Assembly: GCA_018901675.1 (NCBI GenBank) | Contig: JAHIEH010000028.1 | Span: forward strand, 1 to 25,135 | Length of the DNA stretch: 25,135 nt | From: Nanobdellota archaeon | Lineage (GTDB): Archaea; Nanobdellota; Nanobdellia; Pacearchaeales; GW2011-AR1 | Reading direction: 5' to 3' | Part shown: positions 1 to 6,757 of the stretch, piece by piece | Numbering within the stretch: position 1 is the first letter of the stretch | Layout: every line of letters starts with the position of its first letter | Notes under the pieces: generated by a model | What the model saw: only the letters and a program-made list of their open reading frames with translations | Told to the model about the DNA's origin: nothing | The model's database searches: none | Made by a program: the position numbers and the translations under genes

Positions 1-702
1 CAATATTGGCAGACTTTCAATCAAGAAAAATTCCATTTCAAAATCAGAGCAGATGGGAATTTGGTATTTAGGAAAACTATCTGATTTTAATCCCAATTTT
101 CCCGCAAATATATTATCCGAACTGATTAAAGAATATAAACCAGCATTATAAAGAGTTAATTGAGGGTCATATTTTAGTTTCATTTCACCCAGCCAGGGTT
201 TCCCTGATTTAAAATCCCTTACTACAATCTTGCCGTCTCTAACTCTTACTTCATCAATTCTGCCGATAAATCTTTTATTCTCATACATAAAATCAAAAGG
301 CAATTCAGAAAATAGGGGGGGACCTTCTTTCGACAATTCATAAAATAAAGGAACACAAATTTTTGGGAGTTGATTTAAAATCTGCCATTTCTCTTCATTA
401 AATCTCCAGTGAATTTTTGTTTCTGAATGTTTATCTGCAACAACTATCCTCTTCCATTTGCCCTGTGTATATCTTGCAAATTCTTCTGCATTAGAATATT
501 TTTTTTTTGAAGATTTCTTCGCAGTTTCTTCAGAAGTCCCAAGCCGATTCCAAAATTTGTCAATTTGGTCATGCAGTAAAGAACCCTTTACATAAGCAGA
601 AAGTCTTAATGGTTTTGGTTTTTTGGGGTGAATATATTTTAAAAAAAACTGAAAAGTGCAATAATTGGCGGTATTAATCTTGCTATAACTCCATTTATCC
701 AT
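1..702 (-). CDS. RecB/Cas4-like PD-(D/E)XK nuclease, C-terminus beyond window
   Basis: The reading frame is open from ATG at 702 to the window edge, giving 234 residues. Visible motifs fit the PD-(D/E)XK (RecB/Cas4, PDDEXK_1) fold: an N-terminal SYSKINTANYC segment with Cys15, GSLLHDQIDKF with His44, GRIDEV with Asp150, RDFKSGK with Asp163 and Lys165, and QLTLY with Gln181. Cas4/AddB-like proteins pair an N-terminal Cys with three C-terminal Cys to hold a 4Fe-4S cluster; the C-terminal set would lie outside the window. A TATA-like box at 720-730 sits about 25 nt upstream, so the mRNA is probably nearly leaderless. No cas1, cas2 or repeat array is visible, so general DNA repair or end processing is more likely than CRISPR adaptation. 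A second relative is at 5057-5872. Confidence 0.75.
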   Translation of the reverse strand, partial: MDKWSYSKINTANYCTFQFFLKYIHPKKPKPLRLSAYVKGSLLHDQIDKFWNRLGTSEETAKKSSKKKYSNAEEFARYTQGKWKRIVVADKHSETKIHWRFNEEKWQILNQLPKICVPLFYELSKEGPPLFSELPFDFMYENKRFIGRIDEVRVRDGKIVVRDFKSGKPWLGEMKLKYDPQLTLYNAGLYSLISSDNIFAGKLGLKSDSFPKYQIPICSDFEMEFFLIESLPIL

Positions 703-719
703 TAATTTTTTAGAAAAAT

Positions 720-773
720 TTTATAAATAAAGATTTATGTCTTGGAGAATATTGAACCAAAAGCTTAAAAACC
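720..773. promoter_or_regulatory. Divergent promoters for the nuclease gene and rps6e
   Basis: A TATA-like stretch, TTTATAAATAA (720-730), reads on the minus strand toward the start at 702. GCTTAAAAACC (763-773) reads on the plus strand toward the start at 793. Both spacings, about 20-28 nt, fit archaeal leaderless transcription. Confidence 0.5.
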
Positions 774-792
774 AATTTTCTTACATTTATTC

Positions 793-1299
793 ATGGTTTT
801 CAAGATAAATATATCAAACAAAGAAGGAAAGACTTACAAGACGGAATTAGAGTGTGAAAGCTTGATTGATAAAAAGATTAAAGATAAATTATCCGGAAAA
901 GATTTACTTCCCGATTTAGAGGGCTATGAATTTGAAATAACTGGAGCAAGCGACAAGGCAGGTTTTCCTGCACTGGAGAATGTTGAGGGGTCAATATTAA
1001 AAAAAGTTCTTTTAATTTATGGCAGGGGGATGAAAAAGCATCCTAAAAGAGAAGGCAAAAAGAAATATCCAAAAAACAGGCCAGGGGGGCTTAGATTAAG
1101 AAAGACAGTAAGAGGAAATACCATAAGCAGTGATGTTACTCAGATTAACTTAAAAGTTTTAAAAGCAGGAAACAAACCGCTTTCAGATATTTTCCCTGAA
1201 CAAAACAAGCCGAAAGAAAAGCAAAATCGAGCTTTTAAAAGAAAACACAAAAAGTCTGAAGCAGAAAAGCCATCAGAACAAGCAGAACAATCTGAATAA
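793..1299 (+). CDS. rps6e: 30S ribosomal protein S6e
   Basis: The 168-residue product begins MVFKINISNKEGKTYK and carries the S6e core (GYEFEITGASDKAGFPAL, GSILKKVLLIYGRGM, RPGGLRLRKTVRGN, DVTQINLKV). It is a structural protein of the small ribosomal subunit. Archaeal S6e is usually about 125 residues; the extra 40 or so here form a charged Lys/Glu/Gln-rich tail (roughly residues 135-168), probably disordered. The ATG sits 20 nt downstream of a TATA-like box with no Shine-Dalgarno motif. S6e next to aIF2-gamma is a familiar archaeal arrangement, here separated by one orphan gene and a repeat element. Confidence 0.95.
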   Translation: MVFKINISNKEGKTYKTELECESLIDKKIKDKLSGKDLLPDLEGYEFEITGASDKAGFPALENVEGSILKKVLLIYGRGMKKHPKREGKKKYPKNRPGGLRLRKTVRGNTISSDVTQINLKVLKAGNKPLSDIFPEQNKPKEKQNRAFKRKHKKSEAEKPSEQAEQSE

Positions 1300-1349
1300 T
1301 TATCTTTCTCCACAAGAATATTTAAAAATAGAAGTTACTTGCATTGATA

Positions 1350-1802
1350 ATGGATGAAATGGATGAAGAACCATTAAAATTAAGTAGGGCGAATTGTAGT
1401 TTAGAAGATTATTGTTTAACAGACCATAAAAAAGAGGAAATAAAAAAGAGAATAAACCAATGGAAAGGATTATTCTACATGTTATACGCTGGGATGAATG
1501 ATGTAAAAAAAAGGTTGGATGAAAGAGAAAAATTAGAAGCTCAGGGATTAGTACTTCTTTCAGAGTTGGAGTCTGCAGCAGAAAAAAGGAGGGGGGGATT
1601 ACGGGAGCCACTTAATCAACTTTATGAAGAATCTAACATTCTTTTTTATTCCGGAGAAAAAAGAACTGTTGAAAGAATCATCAGGGATTATGAAATAGAC
1701 AATAAACAACCTGTTGCAGATATAAAAGATGAGAATGACATACCTAATTTAATTATTGAAAAAACAGCTGAGATTTCACCTTACATTCCTTTAGAGTTTT
1801 GA
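1350..1802 (+). CDS. Uncharacterised helical acidic protein
   Basis: The family is not recognised. From ATG 1350 the product has 150 residues. An in-frame TTG at 1344 is also possible, but a TATA-like box (ATTTAAAAATAG, about 1319-1330) placed 20-30 nt upstream favours a leaderless start at 1350. The sequence is rich in Lys/Glu and predicted mainly helical, with a possible coiled coil over residues 25-85 (KKEEIKKRINQWKG ... DVKKRLDEREKLEAQ). There is no signal peptide, membrane segment or metal site. It has its own promoter, and its stop is followed 10 nt later by repeat element E1. A 103-residue reading frame on the opposite strand is a shadow. Confidence 0.6.
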   Translation: MDEMDEEPLKLSRANCSLEDYCLTDHKKEEIKKRINQWKGLFYMLYAGMNDVKKRLDEREKLEAQGLVLLSELESAAEKRRGGLREPLNQLYEESNILFYSGEKRTVERIIRDYEIDNKQPVADIKDENDIPNLIIEKTAEISPYIPLEF

Positions 1803-1812
1803 GCGTTAATTC

Positions 1813-1944
1813 TAAATCAAAAAGTCCTTGTGTATTTCTGCGGACTAAAGTCCGCAGTTTGTTAGGACTTTTGGATGATCCAAAATTTAAAAGCAGAAAG
1901 CTACTACCACATTCTAAAGAATGTGGTTTTAAATTTATGGACAT
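1813..1944 (-). repeat. Two-stem repeat element, copy E1
   Basis: On the minus strand this copy reads ATGTCC - stem 1 - GGATCATCC - stem 2 - TTTTTGATTTA. Stem 1 is AAATTTAAAA (1883-1892) with TTTTAAATTT (1927-1936); its loop holds a 20-nt hairpin (1907-1926, arms CCACATTCT/AGAATGTGG). Stem 2 is AAAAGTCC (1820-1827) with GGACTTTT (1865-1872); its loop holds another 20-nt hairpin (1838-1857, arms CTGCGGACT/AGTCCGCAG). The linker GGATCATCC occupies 1873-1881. Architecture and linker match copies E2-E6. Confidence 0.75.
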
Positions 1945-2182
1945 AACAACCTTTTCTAATTCTGGCATAACAATATACCCCAGCTAAAAATAGCACAGAA
2001 ATCCCAAGTAATATCTAAGCAGATTTGAATGAAGAATATTGTCCAAGTGAATAACTATACATAAGCTATATATAAATGAGAAACAAATATTATACCCTTT
2101 TATTCTCTCATTGAATTTTAATAATATCCCCATTCAATCACTAAACAACAACCTTTAAAAGATAATATCTCTGTTTAATTCT
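1945..2182 (+). promoter_or_regulatory. Intergenic region with the aIF2-gamma promoter
   Basis: No credible gene is seen here. TTTAAAAGATA (2154-2164) is a TATA-like box about 20-29 nt before the aIF2-gamma ATG at 2183. A second TATA-like run (CTATATATAAAT, about 2068-2079) is followed by weak inverted repeats, including ATTGAAT/ATTCAAT (2110-2116 and 2132-2138). It could serve a small RNA, but nothing further supports one. Confidence 0.4.
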
Positions 2183-3391
2183 ATGGCAAATAAAAGCGCA
2201 GAACAAGAAAATCTTCCAGAGCTGAATGTTGGTGTAGTTGGGCATATAGACCATGGAAAAACCACCCTTCTTAGCAAGCTTACCGGAAAGTTCACAGACA
2301 CGCATTCAGAAGAGCTAAAAAGAGGCATAACAATCAAATTAGGTTATGCAGAAACAATAATATTCAAGCAAGGAAATGAATTCAACAATAAAAAAGAAGG
2401 CATCCCTGTAAAATACATAAGTTTTATTGATGCTCCAGGCCATGAAATGTTGATGGTTACCATGTTGAATGGAGCAGCGATTATAGATGCAGCCATTTTG
2501 GTAATAGCAGCAAACGAAGGCATAAAACCACAGACAAAAGAGCACTTCATGGCTTTGCAGGCAAAAAAAATAAAAAATATAATAATAGTCCAGAACAAAA
2601 TAGATTTAGTGACAAAAGAACAGGCATTAGCTAATTATCACGAAATAAAAAAATTTGTTAAAGGAACTTTTGCAGAAAATTCCCCAATAATCCCTGTTTC
2701 GGCGCAGCAGGAAATAAACATTAATAAAATTTTTGAAGAATTAGTAAAAATAGAAATCCCAAAAAGAGACACTGAATCAAAGCCGGTATTTTTAATTGCA
2801 AGGAGTTTTGACATAAACAGGCCGGGCACTGAAGCTAAAAATCTTCACGGGGGTGTTTTAGGGGGCATCTTAAAACAAGGAACTTTAAAAATAGGAGATG
2901 AAATTGAAATCAAGCCAGGATTAAATATTAAAAAAGCCAATCAGCAAATATATCAAACCATAACAACTAAAATTCTCTCCTTGCATAAAGGAGACAAGTC
3001 CGTAAATGAAGTAATCCCTGGAGCGAGCATTTCAATTGAAACAGAACTTGACCCCCTTTTAACCAAATCAGACTCATTAACGGGATGTTTAGCCTCTCTA
3101 AAAGGCAACCTTCCGGAGATAACTTACAAGGTGAAAATAAAAACAGAATTATTCAAAGAAGTTCTCGGTATGGCAGAGCATAAGCCAGTAGAGAACATAA
3201 AGACAAAAGAAATGCTGATGCTGAGCATAAACACCTCTATAACAGTTGGCGTTGTAGAGAAGATAAGGGGCAGTGAGGTAGAATTAATTCTTAACATCCC
3301 AATTATTGCTCTTGCAGGAAGTAATGTAGGCATTGCAAGGAACATCAACCAGCACTGGAGATTGATAGGGTGGGGGGAAATTGTTGAATAG
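2183..3391 (+). CDS. eif2g: Translation initiation factor aIF2 subunit gamma
   Basis: This 402-residue GTPase is the core subunit of the aIF2 heterotrimer, which carries Met-tRNAi to the small ribosomal subunit. Visible motifs are the P-loop GHIDHGKT (20-27), switch 1 RGITIKLGYA (47-56), DAPGH (83-87), NKID (138-141) and the SAQ motif. The beta-barrel domains II and III follow (NRPGTEAKNLHGGVLGGIL, GSNVGIARN), ending HWRLIGWGEI. Archaeal aIF2-gamma normally has a four-cysteine zinc knuckle after the YAE motif. Here that loop (about residues 57-79) has no cysteine and is shortened. Start and promoter agree: a TATA-like box lies 20-29 nt upstream. Confidence 0.96.
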   Translation: MANKSAEQENLPELNVGVVGHIDHGKTTLLSKLTGKFTDTHSEELKRGITIKLGYAETIIFKQGNEFNNKKEGIPVKYISFIDAPGHEMLMVTMLNGAAIIDAAILVIAANEGIKPQTKEHFMALQAKKIKNIIIVQNKIDLVTKEQALANYHEIKKFVKGTFAENSPIIPVSAQQEININKIFEELVKIEIPKRDTESKPVFLIARSFDINRPGTEAKNLHGGVLGGILKQGTLKIGDEIEIKPGLNIKKANQQIYQTITTKILSLHKGDKSVNEVIPGASISIETELDPLLTKSDSLTGCLASLKGNLPEITYKVKIKTELFKEVLGMAEHKPVENIKTKEMLMLSINTSITVGVVEKIRGSEVELILNIPIIALAGSNVGIARNINQHWRLIGWGEIVE

Positions 3392-3528
3392 AACTATAAT
3401 AATTTAATAACTATTCAGCAATTGAACAGAGATAATATAATTTTAGTTATACATGTTTACACCGAGTGTCATCTAATCTATTTTGAACTTTTAAAAACAT
3501 TTAAAAGGTATTGCCTATTAATAAAAAC

Positions 3529-4164
3529 ATGAAAAAACTATTCGTATTCCTGTTTATATTCATATTATTAGTTAGTTCTCTAGGCTTTGTTTTGGCTGTT
3601 TCAGATAATGCTAATGGGCAGGGAAATAATATTTCAACAAAATCACAAATTAAAGAAATCATCCAAGAAAAAAACAGAATAAAGTTTGAAGAAAAAACCG
3701 GGCAGGAATGCCCTGAAAATTGCACGTGCACTGGTGTTGCAGTAAAATGCGCTCTTGAAGATGGAAGCAGAGAGATGACAGTTTATGCACAATCCGGCAA
3801 CAAGATAGTTATAGTAAAAGGAATTAACATGACAACTAATGTCACCTTATATCATCATAATAAAACAGTTTATGGGGTTTTCAAGAACAATGAAACCAAA
3901 GAGATAATCCTGCCTGACAAAGTCAAAGAAAAGATAAAAGCAAAGATAAAAGCAAAACTGGAAAATCATAATATAACTCTAACTGAAGACGGCATTTACA
4001 TAGTGCAGATGAATAAAAAAGCGAGATTATTCTTCTTGTTTCCAGTAAGTGAGAAAGTTGATGCAGATATAAACGCAGAAAATGGTGAAATAATAAGAAT
4101 CAGAAATCCTTGGTGGGGATTTTTGGCTAAAGATGTTGTGGAAGAAGATGCACTTGAAGAATAA
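3529..4164 (+). CDS. Secreted Cys/Asn-rich protein of unknown function
   Basis: The product has 211 residues from ATG 3529. A TTG 18 nt earlier is in frame, but the TATA-like box ATTTAAAAGG (3499-3508) and the signal peptide favour the ATG. The N-terminus MKKLFVFLFIFILLVSSLGFVLA is a Sec signal peptide with cleavage probably just after the LA. A four-Cys cluster follows (ECPENCTCTG...KC, about 62-76), perhaps disulfide-bonded. At least six N-x-S/T sequons (NIS, NCT, NMT, NVT, NKT, NET, NIT) suggest an N-glycosylated surface protein. The C-terminal region (KARLFFLFPVSEKVDADINAENGEIIRI...PWWGFLAKD) resembles small exported proteins I associate with DPANN genomes. Function is unknown. Confidence 0.7.
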   Translation: MKKLFVFLFIFILLVSSLGFVLAVSDNANGQGNNISTKSQIKEIIQEKNRIKFEEKTGQECPENCTCTGVAVKCALEDGSREMTVYAQSGNKIVIVKGINMTTNVTLYHHNKTVYGVFKNNETKEIILPDKVKEKIKAKIKAKLENHNITLTEDGIYIVQMNKKARLFFLFPVSEKVDADINAENGEIIRIRNPWWGFLAKDVVEEDALEE

Positions 4165-4250
4165 TTCTATATTTCAAAACAAACAAATTCTATTTAATAA
4201 TAAGATTAATTTAAAGTAAATAATAGAGGTGTTATTAAAAAATAATCTTA

Positions 4251-4967
4251 TTAATTATTTAATCTATTGAAGGATAATTCTTCTAAATTTTTCGGCGCAC
4301 TGCCTCCAACACATTTCCAATCCACCCTACCATAACTATTAGAGTCGAGCAAGTGGTCCCAATAAGGATTCCAGTAACCATCATTGTCACGACGCAACCT
4401 CTGAACACTAAAATTTCCGTCATAGTCATAATCAAAGTTTTTTAATTCTTCTCTTGCCTCTTCTCCATAAATTACTAAAGAATCATTTTTTCCAAATCTA
4501 TAAAGTCTGCTTTTTTTATCTAGTTCTAATGCAGAAGCATGAACCAAAATAGGAAGTTCCCATCCTTTTTTTTCTGCAAGTCCAACAAGTTTCCTTGCTA
4601 ATTTTGAATTTGGATTTCCACTATTAAAAATAATTATTCCATAGTCCCTATAAACCTCATTAGTTAATAAACCTTTTTTATCTAATTGCACAGCTTCATA
4701 AAAAGTAGGAGTTCTTTCTCCTTTATTTGCAAGAAATTTATTTACTAAAACAAGATAAGGAAGATTAGAACCAGTAATCCCTTTTTCTCCATCAAACTGA
4801 AAATGAGCATCAAGTCCTGGAAAACCATTATATTTCTCTTTAAGGTCTAAAACTCCTTCATAAAGTTCTTTCTGCTCTACTAAATTTAAAGGGTTTGCTC
4901 CTGTATATTTTATTATCTTAGGAACTAAGATAATTTGACTATTATCTGAATTTTCTTTCTTTGCCAT
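4251..4967 (-). CDS. Uncharacterised 238-residue protein
   Basis: The family is not recognised. The soluble product has mixed alpha/beta character, with no signal peptide or membrane segment. Segments such as RDYGIIIFNSG...ARKLVGLAEKKGWELPILVHASALELD look like a Rossmann-type or peptidase-like beta-alpha unit, but no catalytic motif is evident. The C-terminal 45 residues are rich in Asp, Asn, Tyr and Trp (YWNPYWDHLLDSNSYGRVDW). The ATG at 4967 has GGGGAG a few bases upstream, a Shine-Dalgarno-like motif, and a TATA-like TTTTTAAAT beyond it. It is divergent from the nuclease gene at 5057. Confidence 0.6.
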   Translation of the reverse strand: MAKKENSDNSQIILVPKIIKYTGANPLNLVEQKELYEGVLDLKEKYNGFPGLDAHFQFDGEKGITGSNLPYLVLVNKFLANKGERTPTFYEAVQLDKKGLLTNEVYRDYGIIIFNSGNPNSKLARKLVGLAEKKGWELPILVHASALELDKKSRLYRFGKNDSLVIYGEEAREELKNFDYDYDGNFSVQRLRRDNDGYWNPYWDHLLDSNSYGRVDWKCVGGSAPKNLEELSFNRLNN

Positions 4968-5056
4968 ATCTCCCCAACAAATTATCCATTTAAAAATATT
5001 ATCATATTTAATTATTCACATTAAATTTATAACCCCCCATTCTTTTAATATTCATT
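4968..5056. promoter_or_regulatory. Divergent promoter region
   Basis: Toward the minus-strand gene: a TATA-like TTTTTAAAT (about 4990-4998 read in reverse) and a GGGGAG motif immediately before ATG 4967. Toward the plus-strand gene: AATTTATAACC (about 5024-5034), 22-32 nt before ATG 5057, with no Shine-Dalgarno motif. Confidence 0.45.
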
Positions 5057-5872
5057 ATGACAGAAATATATTCTCATTCAAGACTTTCCACATTTGAAAA
5101 ATGCCCCCTAAAATTCAAATTTCAGTATATTGACAAAATAATTGTTATAGAAAAATCAGTTGAATCTTTTCTCGGAAAAAGAGTTCATGAAGCTTTAGAG
5201 TGGTTTTACAGGCAGATAAAAAACACCCAAAAAATACCAGAAGTAGACGAATTAATAAATTTCTATTCAAACAGCTGGGAGAAAGAATATGATTCACGAA
5301 AAATAATTGTGAACAATAATTTAACTGAAAAAGATTACTTTAACATGGGATTAAAATTCATCCTGAATTATTACACAAAAAACCATCCTTTTGATGATAA
5401 CACAATAGACATCGAAAAGAAAATAGCCATTAACCTTGATGAACTTGGAGAGTATAAACTAATTGGATTTATTGACCGGCTTTCTCAAAATAAACAAACA
5501 GGCAATATAGAGATTCATGATTATAAAACCTCTAATTCTCTGCCGAGAAAAGGCATGGTTGATGATGACAGGCAACTTGCCCTTTATGCAATAGCAATTA
5601 AAAACGAATTTGGGCAGGATAAGGATATCTCCTTAATCTGGCATTATCTTGCATTTAACCAGAAAATCTGCTCAAAAAGAACAGACGAACAGCTTGAAGC
5701 TTTAAAAAAACAAATCCTTGAATTAATAAAAAAAATAGAAAAAACTATAGAGTTTCATCCAAATAAATCTCCTTTATGCAACTGGTGTGAATATCAATCC
5801 ATGTGCCCTTGCTGGCAGGAATACCCATCTGAGAAAGTGCTTGAGATGATCAAAAAAAGAGAAAATTATTGA
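5057..5872 (+). CDS. RecB/Cas4-like PD-(D/E)XK nuclease with Fe-S cysteine motif
   Basis: The complete 271-residue protein belongs to the PDDEXK_1/RecB nuclease superfamily. It shows YSHSRLSTFEKCP (Cys16), GKRVHEALEWF (His44), GFIDRL (Asp140), IHDYKTS (Asp155, Lys157) and DRQLALYA (Gln173). The C-terminus holds Cys241-x2-Cys244-x5-Cys250, which with Cys16 makes the four-ligand set of the Cas4/AddB-type 4Fe-4S cluster; Cys252 is extra. Such enzymes process DNA ends in repair or, as Cas4, in CRISPR adaptation. No CRISPR gene or array is nearby, so repair is the more likely role. It is a paralogue by motif order of the truncated gene at 1-702, with low overall similarity. Confidence 0.85.
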   Translation: MTEIYSHSRLSTFEKCPLKFKFQYIDKIIVIEKSVESFLGKRVHEALEWFYRQIKNTQKIPEVDELINFYSNSWEKEYDSRKIIVNNNLTEKDYFNMGLKFILNYYTKNHPFDDNTIDIEKKIAINLDELGEYKLIGFIDRLSQNKQTGNIEIHDYKTSNSLPRKGMVDDDRQLALYAIAIKNEFGQDKDISLIWHYLAFNQKICSKRTDEQLEALKKQILELIKKIEKTIEFHPNKSPLCNWCEYQSMCPCWQEYPSEKVLEMIKKRENY

Positions 5873-5923
5873 TTATGGCAGAGGTTATATTTCCCGTTAG
5901 CAATTTAATTTTATACAGAAAAG

Positions 5924-6004
5924 TATATAAATAAGTAATCCCTTGGGATTACTATGAGAACATAAGTTCTCAAGCATTTAAACTTTAAGGAATTATGGAG
6001 GAAG
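5924..6004 (+). promoter_or_regulatory. mazEF-like promoter with two adjacent inverted-repeat operators
   Basis: The TATA-like box TATATAAATAA (5924-5934) is followed at once by a perfect inverted repeat, arms AGTAATCCC and GGGATTACT (5934-5953, 2-nt centre). A second follows, arms TGAGAAC and GTTCTCA (5955-5961 and 5966-5972, 4-nt centre). GGAGG (about 5998-6002) is a Shine-Dalgarno motif before ATG 6015. Position over the expected transcription start suggests repression by the RHH antitoxin or its complex. Confidence 0.65.
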
Positions 6005-6014
6005 TTCAAATACT

Positions 6015-6242
6015 ATGAAAACGATAACTATAAAACTGCCAGAAGAAGAAGCTGATGAATTAGAAGAATTTGTCAAGAATAAAAATTATCCCTCTAAATC
6101 TGAATTTATCCGGCATCTGATTATGGAAAGACTAGACAAAACTAAGAAAGAGAAGATAGGCTGGATGATTTTAGCTGAAAAGTCATTAAATAAGATATGG
6201 GATAATAAAAAAGATAACGAGGTTTGGGGCAAATACCTATGA
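6015..6242 (+). CDS. Ribbon-helix-helix antitoxin (CopG-like)
   Basis: The 75-residue product begins with the beta-strand MKTITIKLPEE, followed by the RHH helices (EADELEEFVKNKNY, SKSEFIRHLIMERLD). The remaining 30 residues (KKEKIGWMILAEKSLNKIWDNKKD...VWGKYL) would wrap and neutralise the toxin. The stop TGA (6240-6242) overlaps the toxin ATG (6239-6241), so the pair is translationally coupled. The family is known to autorepress through N-terminal strand contacts with palindromic DNA; two inverted repeats lie directly downstream of the TATA-like box here. A GGAGG motif 12-16 nt upstream supports the start. Confidence 0.85.
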   Translation: MKTITIKLPEEEADELEEFVKNKNYPSKSEFIRHLIMERLDKTKKEKIGWMILAEKSLNKIWDNKKDNEVWGKYL

Positions 6243-6577
6243 TAGAACAAAGAGAGTTATTGCTAGTGCCTTTTCCTTTTTCAGATCAATCAGGTAGAAA
6301 AGTAAGACCTGTTATTGTAATTAGCAATAACGAGTTCAATAAATATTCTGACGATGTGATTGTAATAGGGGTTACTTCAAATAATTTAAAAGATAAATAC
6401 ACAATTAATTTAACAAACAAAAGTTTGGATGAAGGAAAACTTCTCACAAACTGCTTTATAAAAATAGAAAATTTATTAAAACTAGATAAAGAATTGATTA
6501 TAAAAAAGATTGGCAAGATAAACAAAGAAACTCTAAAGAATATAATAGATAAACTATCTGCAATAATTAGTTATTAA
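6239..6577 (+). CDS. MazF/PemK-like mRNA interferase toxin
   Basis: The product has 112 residues from ATG 6239. A TTG at 6224 is in frame but lies deep inside the antitoxin gene, and the ATGA overlap favours 6239. The N-terminus MIEQRELLLVPFPFSDQSGRK followed by VRPVIVIS is the PemK/MazF signature (RG(D/E)..LVPFPF.D.....RP.lVlS). A conserved TSN segment follows. MazF-family toxins are sequence-specific ribosome-independent RNases; catalytic Arg and Thr/Ser equivalents appear present (RPV, VTSN). It lies 20 nt upstream of repeat element E2, whose hairpins and T-run could end the transcript. Confidence 0.85.
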   Translation: MIEQRELLLVPFPFSDQSGRKVRPVIVISNNEFNKYSDDVIVIGVTSNNLKDKYTINLTNKSLDEGKLLTNCFIKIENLLKLDKELIIKKIGKINKETLKNIIDKLSAIISY

Positions 6578-6597
6578 GCCAACAGCTCTTTTATTTT

Positions 6598-6715
6598 TGA
6601 TGTCCGAAATTGGGTTCAAACCACGCCCTTCAGGGCGTCTTTAATTTCGGAGCATCCAAAAGTTCAGAACAAACCACACCTTAAAGGGTGTGGTAAAACT
6701 CAAGAACTTTTTGAT
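6598..6715 (+). repeat. Two-stem repeat element, copy E2
   Basis: Reads TGATGTC - stem 1 - GAGCATCC - stem 2 - TTTTTGATG. Stem 1 is CCGAAATT (6604-6611) with AATTTCGG (6643-6650); its loop carries hairpin ACGCCC/GGGCGT (6623-6638). The AGCATCC linker is 6651-6657. Stem 2 is AAAAGTTC (6658-6665) with GAACTTTT (6704-6711); its loop carries hairpin CCACACC/GGTGTGG (6674-6693). The stems share no sequence with those of E1 beyond A/T character, yet pair perfectly, and the linker is conserved. The copy may double as the mazF terminator. Confidence 0.8.
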
Positions 6716-6757
6716 GTTTTATAGTAAGTTATTTCACACCCCGCCAGAGTTCAATTC

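Noticed and set aside
1300..1611. 103-residue minus-strand reading frame
   Set aside because: It lies opposite the better-supported gene at 1350-1802, which has its own TATA-like box; the hydrophobic translation is a typical antisense shadow of a Lys/Glu-rich gene.
1753..1987. Two short frames, one per strand
   Set aside because: Both are readings through repeat element E1; no promoter or ribosome site supports them.
5057..5872. Cas4 of a CRISPR-Cas locus
   Set aside because: The cysteine and nuclease motifs fit Cas4-like proteins, but no cas1/cas2 or spaced direct repeats occur anywhere in the window.
6612..6622. GGGTTCAAACC resembling a tRNA T-arm
   Set aside because: It is in the stem 1 loop of element E2; no acceptor, D or anticodon arms can be drawn around it.
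6598..6715. Intact IS200/IS605 insertion sequence
   Set aside because: Hairpin-rich ends recall that family, but no tnpA or tnpB gene is present near any copy.
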